From JARRQJ01 sp963810615 (GTDB taxonomy: Bacteria > Pseudomonadota > Gammaproteobacteria > DRLM01): DNA of 64,000 bases. A model generated the notes under the pieces. That model was not told where the DNA came from, made no database searches, and saw only the letters and a program-made list of their open reading frames with translations. Position 1 is the stretch's first letter; each line of letters opens with the position of its first letter. The stretch spans positions 496,001-560,000 of the forward strand of contig CAWEOA010000007.1 of assembly GCA_963810615.1 (NCBI GenBank). The letters are read 5' to 3'. Of the stretch, positions 8,237-18,244 are shown piece after piece. A program made the translations under genes and the position numbers.

Positions 8237-9586
8237 GTGCAATTCTTGGAGCGCCCCCGGGGCGGTGAACGCGCCGTGCTGGTTCATCTTGAGATCCAGA
8301 CGGCGGAAACGCGGGAAGACTTCGAAGAGTTTTACGAACTCGTTCGTTCCGCGGGGGTGCATCCAGTCGCCGTGGTTAAAGGCAGCCGCCGTGGCCCCGA
8401 CCCAAAGTTTTTCGCCGGGTCGGGCAAGGTGGGGGAGATTCGTGCTCAAGTTGAAGAACACCAGGCCGAAGTCGTGTTGTTCAATCACAGCCTGACGCCC
8501 GCTCAGGAACGTAATCTCGAGGCGCAAGTGAAATGCCGGGTGCTGGATCGCACCGGTTTGATCCTGGATATCTTTGCCCAACGGGCGACCACTTTCGAAG
8601 GAAAACTGCAAGTTGAACTGGCCCAGTTGGGTCATCTGTCCACGCGCCTGGTGCGCGGCTGGACCCACTTGGAACGGCAAAAGGGCGGTATCGGTCTGCG
8701 CGGACCCGGTGAAACCCAATTGGAAACCGACCGGCGTCTCATTAAACAGCGCATCTATCAGCTCAATAAACGTCTCGATAAGGTGCGTCAACAACGTCAG
8801 GAGCGCCGCCGCGCCCGCGATCGTACCGGATCGAACACCGTGTCCCTGGTGGGCTATACCAATGCCGGCAAATCCACTTTGTTCAATCGTCTGACCGGAT
8901 CGGAGGTGTTTGCCGCCGATCAGTTGTTCGCCACCCTGGATCCGACCTTGCGCCGCATCGAATTGCGCGATTGCAGCCCGGTCATCCTCGCAGACACGGT
9001 GGGATTTATCCGCCACTTGCCGCACAACCTGGTGGCGGCGTTCCGTTCCACCTTGGAAGAGAGTCGCGTTGCCACCCTGTTGCTGCATGTCATCGACGCC
9101 CGCGAACACGAGCGCCATGAACGCATCTCCCAGGTCAACCAAGTCCTGCACGAGATCGATGCCGACCGCGTTCCTCAGATCGAGGTGTATAACAAGATCG
9201 ATTTATTGAGCGATCATTCGCCGCGCATCGACCGTGATGCGGACGGCCGCGCGCAGCGGGTATGGGTTTCTGCGGCCAGCGGTGCCGGTTTGGATTTATT
9301 GCGTGAAGCGATAGCCGAGCGTCTCCATGAATTGTCCGCCAGCGGCGATGGCGCTGCCGCCGGCGGCGCGACGCGAATTCGGCGTCGTCTGCATCTCGGC
9401 GTGGATGCGGGTAAATTTCGGGCTCAACTCTATGCCCGTAACGTGGTCGTCGCCGAAGAACCCAGCGAAAGCGGCGGCTGGCTGCTCGATGTCGATATCT
9501 GGGAAGACGAGTGGGCAGCGCTAATGCCCGGTGACGATTGCACTATCGAAGAGCACATACCGTTGATCGCGGTGAGTAATGCCTAG
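8237..9586 (+). CDS. hflX: Ribosome-associated GTPase HflX
   Basis: A GTPase that splits stalled or stressed 70S ribosomes. It has 449 residues. The N-terminal HflX domain shows GSGKVGEIRAQVEEHQAEVV and FNHSLTPAQERNLE, followed by a coiled-coil helix (LNKRLDKVRQQRQERRRARD). The G domain has G1 GYTNAGKS, G3 DTVGFI and G4 NKID. I take the GTG at 8237, whose translation aligns with the E. coli N-terminus. The AGGAG at 8217-8221 is 15 bases away, however, and better placed for an in-frame ATA at 8228. Part of the hfq-hflX-hflK-hflC series. Confidence 0.96.
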   Translation: MQFLERPRGGERAVLVHLEIQTAETREDFEEFYELVRSAGVHPVAVVKGSRRGPDPKFFAGSGKVGEIRAQVEEHQAEVVLFNHSLTPAQERNLEAQVKCRVLDRTGLILDIFAQRATTFEGKLQVELAQLGHLSTRLVRGWTHLERQKGGIGLRGPGETQLETDRRLIKQRIYQLNKRLDKVRQQRQERRRARDRTGSNTVSLVGYTNAGKSTLFNRLTGSEVFAADQLFATLDPTLRRIELRDCSPVILADTVGFIRHLPHNLVAAFRSTLEESRVATLLLHVIDAREHERHERISQVNQVLHEIDADRVPQIEVYNKIDLLSDHSPRIDRDADGRAQRVWVSAASGAGLDLLREAIAERLHELSASGDGAAAGGATRIRRRLHLGVDAGKFRAQLYARNVVVAEEPSESGGWLLDVDIWEDEWAALMPGDDCTIEEHIPLIAVSNA

Positions 9587-9664
9587 CCGCGGTTGCTAAG
9601 TATAGGGGGACACCCCTACAATGGCGCCTTCATTTTATTGATTTGATAAATCTTGGAGCGATGA

Positions 9665-10900
9665 ATGGCTTGGAATGAACCGGGAGGTTCGCAAGACAAC
9701 GACCCGTGGGGTGGACGACGCAAGAAGCAAGGTCCGCCCGATCTGGACGAAATTGTCCGGAAAATACAGCAAAAGCTCGCGGGCTTGTTCGGTGGCAAAG
9801 GCGGATCCGGATCCGACGGCGGAGCGGGACCCAAGGGCAATGCCCCAGGCATCCTGGCGCTGGTAGTGGTCGCCTTGGTGATCTGGGTGGCCGTGGATTC
9901 GGTGTATATCATCCAACCCGCCGAACGGGGCGTGGTGTTGCGCTTCGGTAAGTACGTGGACACATTGATGCCGGGACCGAGTATTCGGCTGCCGCGCCCG
10001 ATTGAACAGGTGATTCGCGTCGACGTCGATCAGATTCGTACCGTGGAAGTGGGCTATCGCTCCGAAGGTCGGCAGCAAATGGTGATCCAGGACGAAGCCT
10101 CCATGCTTACCCAGGACGAAAACATCGTCGACGTCAAATTGGCGGTCCAATACAAGGTTAAGTCACCGGCCGATTATTTATTCCATGATCGCGATCCGGA
10201 GATCACCATCCGCGACGCAACGGAAAGCTCCATACGTGAAGTGGTCGGCAAGAGCAAGATGGACTTCGTGCTCAAGGAAGGGCGCAGCGAAGTGGCGGCG
10301 CGCACCAAGGAGTTGCTGCAAACCATCCTGGATCGCTACAACAACGGCCTGCTGGTGACTAGCGTCAACCTGCAGGATGCTCAGCCTCCCGAACAAGTGC
10401 AGGAGGCCTTCTTCGACGCCATTCGCGCCCGTGAGGATGAAGACCGTTTGATCAATGAAGCCGAGGCCTACTCCAACGAGGTTATCCCCAAGGCACGCGG
10501 CGGTGCGGCACGTATTACCGAAGACGCCAATGCCTATAAGGCCAAGATCGTCGCCACCGCGCAAGGTGATGTCAGCCGCTTTTCTCAGATCCTGCAGGCG
10601 TATCAAAAGGCGCCGGAGGTGACGCGTAAACGTATGTATCTCGAGACCCTGGAATCGGTCATGAGCAATACCAGCAAGGTTCTGGTGGACGTGGACAAGG
10701 GCAGCAATCTCTTGTATCTGCCCTTGGACAAGCTTACCCAACAGGCTTCCGTCGCGAATCGATCGCCATCGGCAACGGGTTCGAGCTCATCAAGCAGTGC
10801 ATCTACTACGTCCAAGCCTCTCACCTCGCAGGAAGACGTGCGGCAGCGCGCAGCCAGCAGCAGTAGTAGAACGACTCGAACAACCCGGGGGACGCGCTAA
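9665..10900 (+). CDS. hflK: FtsH protease modulator HflK
   Basis: SPFH/stomatin-family inner-membrane protein that cages FtsH together with HflC and controls membrane-protein turnover. It has 411 residues with a Gly-rich cytoplasmic N-terminus, one membrane helix at residues about 62-82, then the SPFH domain (QPAERGVVLRFGKYVDTLMP) and a coiled-coil C-domain (EAYSNEVIPKARGGAARI). The Ser/Thr-rich tail after about residue 365 is low complexity. Its stop TAA overlaps the hflC start (TAATG), so the two subunits are coupled. Confidence 0.97.
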   Translation: MAWNEPGGSQDNDPWGGRRKKQGPPDLDEIVRKIQQKLAGLFGGKGGSGSDGGAGPKGNAPGILALVVVALVIWVAVDSVYIIQPAERGVVLRFGKYVDTLMPGPSIRLPRPIEQVIRVDVDQIRTVEVGYRSEGRQQMVIQDEASMLTQDENIVDVKLAVQYKVKSPADYLFHDRDPEITIRDATESSIREVVGKSKMDFVLKEGRSEVAARTKELLQTILDRYNNGLLVTSVNLQDAQPPEQVQEAFFDAIRAREDEDRLINEAEAYSNEVIPKARGGAARITEDANAYKAKIVATAQGDVSRFSQILQAYQKAPEVTRKRMYLETLESVMSNTSKVLVDVDKGSNLLYLPLDKLTQQASVANRSPSATGSSSSSSASTTSKPLTSQEDVRQRAASSSSRTTRTTRGTR

Positions 10901-11775
10901 TGAATCAGGCCAAGACTACCGGACTCATACTGTTGGTGGCGCTGTTGGTGGTCGGCTCGTTTTCGATGTTTACCGTGAGCGAGACGCAAAAGGCGACACT
11001 GTTTCGTCTGGGTGAAATAGTCCGTACCGACTTCACGCCTGGACTGCACTTCAAGGTGCCCTTCGTCAATAATGTCCGCACCTTCGAGGCGCGGCTCATG
11101 ACCCTGGATATCGAGACGGAACGTTACCTGACCAGTGAAAAGAAAAACCTGCTGGTGGACGCCTTCGTGAAATGGCGCATCGATGACGTGGCGCGGTTTT
11201 ACACCTCGGTGCGCGGCGATGAGTCACAGGGTGCCCTGCGCCTGTCGCAGATCATCAAAGACAGTCTGCGCAGCGAATTCGGCAAACGCACCATTCAGGA
11301 GGTCATCTCCGGGGAGCGCTCCCAGATCATGGATACGGTGACGGCCTATGCCAATAAGCAGGCCCAGGAATTCGGTATTTCGGTGGTGGATGTGCGACTC
11401 AAACGCATCGACTTGCCGCCCGACGTGAGTGAGTCCGTCTATCGCCGCATGGAGGCGGAGCGTTCGCGGGTAGCCCGGGAATTCCGCTCCCAAGGCGCGG
11501 AATCGGCGGAGCGTATCCGGGCGGATGCCGACCGGCGTCGCACGGAGATCCTGGCGGATGCCTATCGCGAGGCTCAGCAGTCCCGCGGGGCCGGCGATGC
11601 CTCGGCCGCAGATATCTATGCCAAGGCCTATAACAAGAATAAAGAGTTCTATGCCTTCTACCGGAGCTTGGAGTCCTATAGAAAGACCTTCCAGGATAAG
11701 AGTGATATCGTAGTCGTCGATCCCAGCTCGGAATTTTTCAAGTACTTCAAGCATGCGGAGCCCACCCATAAATAA
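10900..11775 (+). CDS. hflC: FtsH protease modulator HflC
   Basis: Partner of HflK in the periplasm-facing FtsH-HflKC supercomplex. It has 291 residues with a membrane helix at about 7-25, followed by the SPFH domain (ETQKATLFRLGEI; TPGLHFKVPFVNNVRTF) and the long helical region with RMEAERSRVAREFRSQGAE. It starts one base into the hflK stop codon. The C-terminal VDPSSEFFKYF is characteristic of HflC. Confidence 0.97.
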   Translation: MNQAKTTGLILLVALLVVGSFSMFTVSETQKATLFRLGEIVRTDFTPGLHFKVPFVNNVRTFEARLMTLDIETERYLTSEKKNLLVDAFVKWRIDDVARFYTSVRGDESQGALRLSQIIKDSLRSEFGKRTIQEVISGERSQIMDTVTAYANKQAQEFGISVVDVRLKRIDLPPDVSESVYRRMEAERSRVAREFRSQGAESAERIRADADRRRTEILADAYREAQQSRGAGDASAADIYAKAYNKNKEFYAFYRSLESYRKTFQDKSDIVVVDPSSEFFKYFKHAEPTHK

Positions 11776-11919
11776 GAGCTCCAGGGGAGAGGGGAAGCTT
11801 GCCCGCTATTCAGGTATAATCTGCCCGCGCCACAGACGGCGCGGGCGGATCCTTGTTCGATACGACGCCATTAGTCGTGTTTCTCCCGAAAGATAGTCCG
11901 TTTCGTAGAGTAAGCGAAG

Positions 11920-12108
11920 ATGTGGCAAGATTTTTTGTCAGCGGTAGCGCTGATGATGGTTATCGAGGGCATATTGCCTTTCGTCAGTCCCGCCATAATG
12001 CGCCAGGTCTTTGCTACCATGGCGGTCATGGACAATCGCCGCTTGCGCTTGACGGGGCTGCTGAGCATGGCGGCAGGCGTGGTGCTGCTTTATATGGTAC
12101 GAGGATAA
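11920..12108 (+). CDS. yjeT: DUF2065 family small membrane protein (YjeT-like)
   Basis: A 62-residue protein with two hydrophobic helices (residues about 5-25 and 43-60) separated by a short polar loop (MDNRRLRLTG). It starts MWQDFLSAVALMMVIEG, typical of DUF2065/YjeT. Function is unknown. The gene lies between hflC and the hisZ-purA pair, matching the hflC-yjeT-purA order of enterobacteria. AGCGAAGA precedes the ATG at a normal distance. Confidence 0.88.
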   Translation: MWQDFLSAVALMMVIEGILPFVSPAIMRQVFATMAVMDNRRLRLTGLLSMAAGVVLLYMVRG

Positions 12109-12128
12109 ACGCTGAGGCGTGATTAGCG

Positions 12129-13325
12129 ATGGTGGACACTTTCATAGCCCGTGACGAGCGGTGGTTGTTGCCGGAAGGCATCGAGGAATTATTGCCCGAC
12201 CAGGCCGAGCACCTGGAGCGGCTGCGTCGTAATCTGCTCGACCTGTTTGCCGCGTGGGGCTACCGGCTGGTAATCCCGCCCATCATCGAGCACCTCGAAT
12301 CTCTGCTGGTGGGTACCGGCCGGGATCTGGAATTGCAAACCTTCAAACTCACCGACCAATTGACCGGTCGCTTATTGGGCGTGCGTGCCGACATGACGCC
12401 GCAGGTGGCGCGTATCGATGCCCACCGCCTCAAGAGCAGCGCACCGGCGCGTCTGTGTTACGTGGGCCCGGTGCTGCACACGCGGCCCCAGGGTTTCGCC
12501 CGGACCCGCAGTCCCTTCCAAGTAGGCGCCGAACTCTACGGCCATGACGGGATAGACAGCGACGCGGAAATCTTGCAGTTAATGGTGGAGACCTTGAGCG
12601 TCGCCGGTTTGAGCTCCCCCCATATCGATCTCGGCCACGTGGGCGTGTTCCGCGGCCTGGCGCGGGAAGCGAGCCTCGACCCCGAGCAAGAGCAGGTCCT
12701 GTTCGACGCCCTGCAGCGCAAGGCCCAACCCGAGATTGAGTCCTACCTGGCTTCCCTGTCGATCTCCCCCGAGCAGCGGCGCATGCTCACGGCCCTGGTG
12801 GATTTGAACGGTGATGAGAGTGTCCTGGCCGAGGCCCGGGAGGCCTTGCGTTCGGCAGGGACCGCAGTACAACAGGCCTTGGCCAACCTCGAGCAAATCG
12901 CGCAGCTGGCGCAGCGCAGGATGCCGGGCATGGCCTTGCATTTCGACCTGGCAGAACTGCGCGGCTATCATTATCAAACCGGCGTGGTATTCGCCGCCTT
13001 CGTCCCCGGACACGGCCAGGAAATCGCGCGCGGCGGCCGCTACGACGACATCGGCCGCGCCTTCGGCGGCGCGCGGCCTGCCACCGGCTTCAGTACCGAT
13101 CTGGAGACCTTGATCATGCTAGGTCCCCGGCAGGCGGATCAGCAGGGCGCCATCTTTGCACCCAATGTGGATGATGCGGCCTTACAGGCCGTCGTTGCCG
13201 ACCTACGGCGCCAGGGTCAACGGGTATGTATGGCCTTGTCGGGACAGAGCGGTACCGCGCAGGAAATGGGTTGCGATCGCATTCTGGAACGAGGCGATGG
13301 CGCATGGCAGCTTAAGACTTTATAA
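12129..13325 (+). CDS. hisZ: ATP phosphoribosyltransferase regulatory subunit HisZ
   Basis: A HisRS-like paralogue without aminoacylation activity that forms a hetero-octamer with short-form HisG and confers histidine feedback control. It has 398 residues. The class II synthetase-like core is visible: WLLPEGIEELLPDQA at the N-terminus, then GVRADMTPQVARIDAHRL and QVGAELYGHDG. Near the C-terminal end of the core, GGRYDDIGRAFGGARPATGF is similar to HisRS motif 3. The shortened anticodon-binding region favours HisZ over HisS, as does the location before purA. hisG is not in the window. Confidence 0.95.
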   Translation: MVDTFIARDERWLLPEGIEELLPDQAEHLERLRRNLLDLFAAWGYRLVIPPIIEHLESLLVGTGRDLELQTFKLTDQLTGRLLGVRADMTPQVARIDAHRLKSSAPARLCYVGPVLHTRPQGFARTRSPFQVGAELYGHDGIDSDAEILQLMVETLSVAGLSSPHIDLGHVGVFRGLAREASLDPEQEQVLFDALQRKAQPEIESYLASLSISPEQRRMLTALVDLNGDESVLAEAREALRSAGTAVQQALANLEQIAQLAQRRMPGMALHFDLAELRGYHYQTGVVFAAFVPGHGQEIARGGRYDDIGRAFGGARPATGFSTDLETLIMLGPRQADQQGAIFAPNVDDAALQAVVADLRRQGQRVCMALSGQSGTAQEMGCDRILERGDGAWQLKTL

Positions 13326-13347
13326 CGAATAACGAAATCGACTCGAT

Positions 13348-14646
13348 ATGGCGAACAGAAAGAGCGTAGTGGTAGTCGGCACCCAGTGGGGCGATGAAGG
13401 CAAGGGCAAGCTGGTGGATCTCTTGACCGATCGCGTCGGCGCGGTGGTGCGCTTTCAAGGCGGGCACAATGCCGGACATACCCTGGTCATCGGCGGGGAA
13501 AAGACGGTCTTGCATTTGATCCCCTCCGGTATCCTGCGCGCCGGTGTGCAGTGTCTGATCGGCAACGGCGTGGTGTTGTCGCCCGGGGCCTTGCTCACCG
13601 AAATCGAGAAGCTGGAAGAAAAGGGCGTGCCGGCCCGCGAGCGGCTCAAGATCAGCGAGGCCTGTGCCCTGATCCTGCCTTATCACGTGGCACTGGACCG
13701 CGCCCGCGAACTGGCGCGGGGCAAGGCGGCCATCGGCACCACCGGCCGGGGGATCGGTCCCGCCTACGAGGATAAGATCGCGCGCCGCGCATTGCGCCTC
13801 GGCGATCTGTTCCACCGCGAGCGTTTCGCCGCCAAACTGGGCGAGGTGCTGGACTACCACAATTTTGTGCTGCAGAACTATTACAAGTGCGAGCCTGTGG
13901 ATTTCCAAACCACCCTGGAAGAGGCCCTGGGCTTCGCCGATGTACTGCAACCCATGGTGGCGGACGTCACCGAACTGCTCAGCGAATATCGGCGCGGCGG
14001 CAAAAGCATCCTGTTCGAGGGGGCTCAGGGCTCCTTGCTGGACGTAGATCACGGCACTTATCCCTTCGTGACCTCATCCAACACCACGGCGGGCGGCGCG
14101 GCCACCGGCACCGGCGTCGGTCCCTTGGATCTGGATTATGTATTGGGTATCACCAAGGCCTATACCACCCGGGTGGGTTCGGGGCCGTTCCCCACCGAAC
14201 TGTTCGATGATATGGGTGCGCATCTGGCGCAACGCGGCCATGAGTTCGGATCCACCACCGGCCGGCCGCGCCGCTGCGGCTGGTTCGATGCGGTGGCCTT
14301 GCGTCGTGCCGTGCAGATCAACAGCGTCTCGGGACTGTGTATCACCAAACTGGATGTCCTGGACGGTCTGGATACCATTCGCCTCTGTGTCGGCTATAAC
14401 TGTGACGGTAAGGAATCACTGACGCCGCCGGCCGGCGCCGAGGCCCTGGCGACCTGCGTACCGGTTTATGTCGATATGCCGGGTTGGAAGGAATCTACGG
14501 TAGGGGTGAGAGAGTATGATGACCTGCCACTCAAGGCCCGTGAATATTTGCGGCGCATTGAAGAGGTGGTGGGAACCCCCGTCGATATCATCTCCACCGG
14601 CCCCGACCGCGCCGACACCATCGTGCTGCGGGATCCTTTCGCCTAG
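13348..14646 (+). CDS. purA: Adenylosuccinate synthetase
   Basis: Couples IMP and aspartate using GTP to form adenylosuccinate, the first committed step to AMP. It has 432 residues. The P-loop region GTQWGDEGKGKLVDLL is at about 12-27, with the catalytic Asp and the His of GGHNAGHT. GTTGRGIGPAYEDK binds IMP, and TSSNTTAGGAATGTG and STTGRPRRCGW are conserved. The start is the ATG at 13348, 22 bases after hisZ. A convergent tRNA-Leu follows. Confidence 0.98.
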   Translation: MANRKSVVVVGTQWGDEGKGKLVDLLTDRVGAVVRFQGGHNAGHTLVIGGEKTVLHLIPSGILRAGVQCLIGNGVVLSPGALLTEIEKLEEKGVPARERLKISEACALILPYHVALDRARELARGKAAIGTTGRGIGPAYEDKIARRALRLGDLFHRERFAAKLGEVLDYHNFVLQNYYKCEPVDFQTTLEEALGFADVLQPMVADVTELLSEYRRGGKSILFEGAQGSLLDVDHGTYPFVTSSNTTAGGAATGTGVGPLDLDYVLGITKAYTTRVGSGPFPTELFDDMGAHLAQRGHEFGSTTGRPRRCGWFDAVALRRAVQINSVSGLCITKLDVLDGLDTIRLCVGYNCDGKESLTPPAGAEALATCVPVYVDMPGWKESTVGVREYDDLPLKAREYLRRIEEVVGTPVDIISTGPDRADTIVLRDPFA

Positions 14647-14719
14647 ACGATCACCCGGTTTGAGGATTTGCTATGGAAGGCTTGCCGGGATTTGAATCCC
14701 GCTTTACGCTGGGTAAAAA

Positions 14720-14806
<87 letters not shown>

Positions 14807-14975
14807 GAGGTGTTTAATATAGCGGTGCGGCGCGGATAGCGCGGCACGGGAAATGAAGTGCCGCGAACTTTAGCAAGGAGTTCCGGGGCTTGTCAATGAC
14901 AGCGCGCCGGAAATAAGGGGCCGTAATCGCCCTATAACATGTTTAGCAACAACGATTTTAAGGACTGAAACCACT

Positions 14976-17195
14976 ATGGCGAAACGCCGTTCCCAAGAAG
15001 ATCCCTACCGGGATCGCGAAGCACAAAAATATGAAAGCCCCATTCCCAGCCGCGAATACATCCTGGAACAGCTCAGCGCCAAGGGTTCGCCGGCGTCATT
15101 CGCCCAGATCGCCGCACTGCTGAATCTCTCGAGTGAGCAGGATCTGGAAGCGCTGCGCCGGCGGCTGCGCGCCATGGAGCGGGATGCGCAGCTCATTACC
15201 AATCGCCATGGGGATTACGGCATCACCCGCAAGATGGACCTCATCGCCGGACGAGTGGTGGGCCATCCTGACGGCTTCGGCTTCCTGGTGCCTGATGAGG
15301 GTGGCGATGATTTATTCATGTCCCCGAAGCAGATGCGTTCCCTGCTGCACGGCGATCGCATCCTCGCCAGCGTGATCGGCATTGACCGTCGCGGCCGCCG
15401 CGAGGGCGGGGTGGTGGAAATCCTGGAACGCGCCAATCAGCGTGTCGTCGGCCGTTTTCATATGGATCACGGCGTGAGTTTCGTCATTCCCAGCAATACC
15501 CGTATCAATCAGGACATCGCCATCCCGCCCGAACACCGCGGCGGGGCGAGCATCAATCAAATCGTGGAAGTGGAGATCATCGAACAACCCAATCCCCGTT
15601 CCCAGCCCATCGGTCGCATCACCGCAGTACTGGGCGATCACATGGCGCCGGGTATGGAGATCGATATCGCCATTCGCAGCCATGAATTGCCGTATGAATG
15701 GCCGAATGCGGTGGACAGGGAGATTGCCGCGCTGACGGCGGAAGTGCCTGAATCTGCCAAGCAGGGACGCGAAGATATCCGCGATCTGCCGCTGGTCACC
15801 ATCGACGGCGAAGACTCACGGGATTTCGACGACGCAGTGTTCTGCGAGCCTCACGGCAAGGGGTGGCGGTTGATCGTCGCTATCGCCGACGTGTCGTCCT
15901 ATGTATTACCCACTACGGCCTTGGAGAACGAGGCGCGACTGCGCGGCACCTCCGTCTATTTTCCGGGGCGGGTGATTCCTATGCTGCCGGAGATCTTGTC
16001 CAACGGCTTGTGTTCCATCAATCCCGGCGTGGATCGCTTGTGCCTGGCCTGCGAATTGCTCATCAGCGCCACCGGCCAGGTGCGGGATTACCGCTTCTTC
16101 GAAGGGGTGATGCGATCCTGGGCGCGGCTCACCTATACCGAAGTGGCTGAGGCGGTGGTGGTGCGCGATACTAAGGTGCGCGGCAATCTGCAAAAGGTCT
16201 TGCCGCACCTGGAAGATCTGCACAGTCTGTACAAGGTATTGCGCAAACAGCGCGACAAGCGCGGCGCCATCGATTTCGACACCACCGAGACCAAGATCGT
16301 GTTTGGGCGCGACCGCAAGATCGAACGCATCGTCCCGCAGGAGCGCAACGATGCCCACCGCATGATCGAGGAGTTCATGGTAGCGGCCAACGTCGCGGCG
16401 GCGGAGTATCTGCTGGAGCACAAGATTCCCGCCTTGTATCGCATCCATGCCGGACCCAGCGTGCAAAAACTCGAGGATCTGCGCGCCTTTCTCGCCGAGC
16501 TGGGCTTAAGCCTGGGCGGCGGCGAACAACCGCAACCCAAACACTACGCCAAATTGCTGGATAGCGTGCGTGACCGGCCTGACATCCGTTTGATCCAAAC
16601 GGTAATGCTGCGCAGCTTGAGTCAGGCAGTGTACAGTCCGGACAATAGCGGTCATTTCGGACTGGCCTATGAAGCCTATACCCATTTCACTTCGCCGATC
16701 CGCCGTTTCCCGGACCTGCTGGTGCACCGCGCCATCCGCCACCTACTGGCAAAAAAACGTCCTGCGAACTTCGCCCATAGCCATGCCGATATGGTGAGTG
16801 CCGGAGAGCATTGCTCCATGGCCGAACGGCGTGCCGACGAGGCGACGCGGGATGCGGTGGACTGGCTGAAGTGTGAATACATGCAGGATAAGGTAGGTGA
16901 GGTGTTTGCCGGACTGATCACCGGCGTAACCAGTTTCGGTCTATTCGTGGAATTGCGCGAGGTGTATGTGGAGGGTCTGCTGCACATCACGGCCTTGGGC
17001 AAGGATTACTATCACTTCAATCCCGCCAAACAGCATCTGGTGGGGGAGCGCACCAAGACCGTCTATCGCCTCGCGGATCCCATCACCGTGAAGGTGGTGC
17101 GCGTGGATTTGGACGAGCGCAAGATCGATTTCGAGCTGGTGGAGGCGGCGCCGCCCGCCAAGAAGAAGCGTAAGCGCACCAAGCGAAGCAGATAA
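14976..17195 (+). CDS. rnr: Ribonuclease R
   Basis: Processive 3'-5' exoribonuclease of the RNase II family that digests structured RNA, works in trans-translation and supports cold growth. Its 739 residues comprise an N-terminal winged helix (about 20-80), two cold-shock OB domains, the RNB catalytic domain, an S1 domain (about 640-720) and a basic tail (KKKRKRTKRSR). The metal-binding signature GEDSRDFDDAVFCE is intact, as is HFTSPIRRFPDLLVHRAI. The ATG at 14976 follows GGACTGAAACC; the ribosome site is weak. It heads the rnr-rlmB pair. Confidence 0.97.
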   Translation: MAKRRSQEDPYRDREAQKYESPIPSREYILEQLSAKGSPASFAQIAALLNLSSEQDLEALRRRLRAMERDAQLITNRHGDYGITRKMDLIAGRVVGHPDGFGFLVPDEGGDDLFMSPKQMRSLLHGDRILASVIGIDRRGRREGGVVEILERANQRVVGRFHMDHGVSFVIPSNTRINQDIAIPPEHRGGASINQIVEVEIIEQPNPRSQPIGRITAVLGDHMAPGMEIDIAIRSHELPYEWPNAVDREIAALTAEVPESAKQGREDIRDLPLVTIDGEDSRDFDDAVFCEPHGKGWRLIVAIADVSSYVLPTTALENEARLRGTSVYFPGRVIPMLPEILSNGLCSINPGVDRLCLACELLISATGQVRDYRFFEGVMRSWARLTYTEVAEAVVVRDTKVRGNLQKVLPHLEDLHSLYKVLRKQRDKRGAIDFDTTETKIVFGRDRKIERIVPQERNDAHRMIEEFMVAANVAAAEYLLEHKIPALYRIHAGPSVQKLEDLRAFLAELGLSLGGGEQPQPKHYAKLLDSVRDRPDIRLIQTVMLRSLSQAVYSPDNSGHFGLAYEAYTHFTSPIRRFPDLLVHRAIRHLLAKKRPANFAHSHADMVSAGEHCSMAERRADEATRDAVDWLKCEYMQDKVGEVFAGLITGVTSFGLFVELREVYVEGLLHITALGKDYYHFNPAKQHLVGERTKTVYRLADPITVKVVRVDLDERKIDFELVEAAPPAKKKRKRTKRSR

Positions 17196-17268
17196 TCCTA
17201 GCCTTGTTCTTCGATCGGGATTGGAACCATGTTGAGTAATTACGCCGATTTTTTACCCGCGAACGCAG

Positions 17269-18024
17269 ATGGCCGCGCCACGTGAACTGATTTACGGTTT
17301 GCATGCCGTAGACGCCGCCCTGCAGCGCGATCCGTCGCGCCTGCTCGAGATCCAGATAGCCGAGGGCATGGGCAATCAAGCGCGTCTGCGACAGATACTT
17401 AACGTGGCGTACGGCATCGGTATCGTCGTGCAGACCTGTTCGCGCAAGACCCTGGACAATCTGGTCACGGCAGGTGCCCATCAGGGCATCATCGCCTGGC
17501 AGAAGCCGGCCCGCCCATTAACGGAAGGCGATCTCGAAGGCCTATTGGATGATTTGACAGCCGAGCCCTTGTTATTGATCCTGGACGGTGTTCAAGACCC
17601 GCATAACCTCGGCGCCTGTCTGCGCACCGCGGATGCCGCGGGGGCGACCGCGGTGATCGCGCCGCGCGATCGCGCGGTGGGTCTGACGCCGACGGTGCGG
17701 AAAGTGGCTTGCGGAGCGGCGGAATCGATACCGTTTGTTCAGGTCACCAATCTTGCCCGCACTCTGCGCGAGCTTAAAGACCGAGGGATTTGGTTGGCAG
17801 GCACCGATGGCGCGGCAGAGGTTGACGTATATTCTGCACAATTGCGTGGTCCCCTGGGCTTGGTAATGGGCGCGGAAGGTGAGGGCTTGCGCCGTCTCAC
17901 CCGTGAGCACTGCGATTTCCTGGTGCGGATACCCATGGCTGGGATGGTGGAAAGCCTCAATGTTTCGGTGGCAACTGGGATCTGTCTGTTCGAGGCGGTG
18001 CGGCAACGCTGGATACCGCGCTGA
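17269..18024 (+). CDS. rlmB: 23S rRNA (guanosine(2251)-2'-O)-methyltransferase RlmB
   Basis: SpoU-type (SPOUT) methyltransferase that 2'-O-methylates G2251 in the peptidyl-transferase loop of 23S rRNA. It has 251 residues: an N-terminal L30e-like substrate-binding domain (about 1-85) and a C-terminal trefoil-knot domain. The three SpoU motifs are present: DGVQDPHNLGACLRTADA, GAEGEGLRRLT and IPMAGMVESLNVSVATGI. It lies 73 bases after rnr. In related genomes rpsF follows soon after; here a foreign-looking two-gene module intervenes. Confidence 0.97.
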   Translation: MAAPRELIYGLHAVDAALQRDPSRLLEIQIAEGMGNQARLRQILNVAYGIGIVVQTCSRKTLDNLVTAGAHQGIIAWQKPARPLTEGDLEGLLDDLTAEPLLLILDGVQDPHNLGACLRTADAAGATAVIAPRDRAVGLTPTVRKVACGAAESIPFVQVTNLARTLRELKDRGIWLAGTDGAAEVDVYSAQLRGPLGLVMGAEGEGLRRLTREHCDFLVRIPMAGMVESLNVSVATGICLFEAVRQRWIPR

Positions 18025-18244
18025 GTATTAGGAGACGGCCGATTTGCGGTAAGATCAATACCCTTTTCGAGCATAGGCTAAGCGGCGAGCATGCGATCAG
18101 CGCAGGCAACTGTGGAAGGTTCCGGGAGAATTAACCGAGTCTAATCCTATTTTTTCTTAAAATTCCGCTGATTGATTTCTATTTTTTTTCCTACATGCTG
18201 TGGCATCATCCCCATGTAGTTGGAGAAGGGGGTGTGTTCAGACT

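Noticed and set aside
8213..9151. 312-codon reverse frame inside hflX
   Set aside because: Antisense shadow; the forward frame carries all G-domain motifs.
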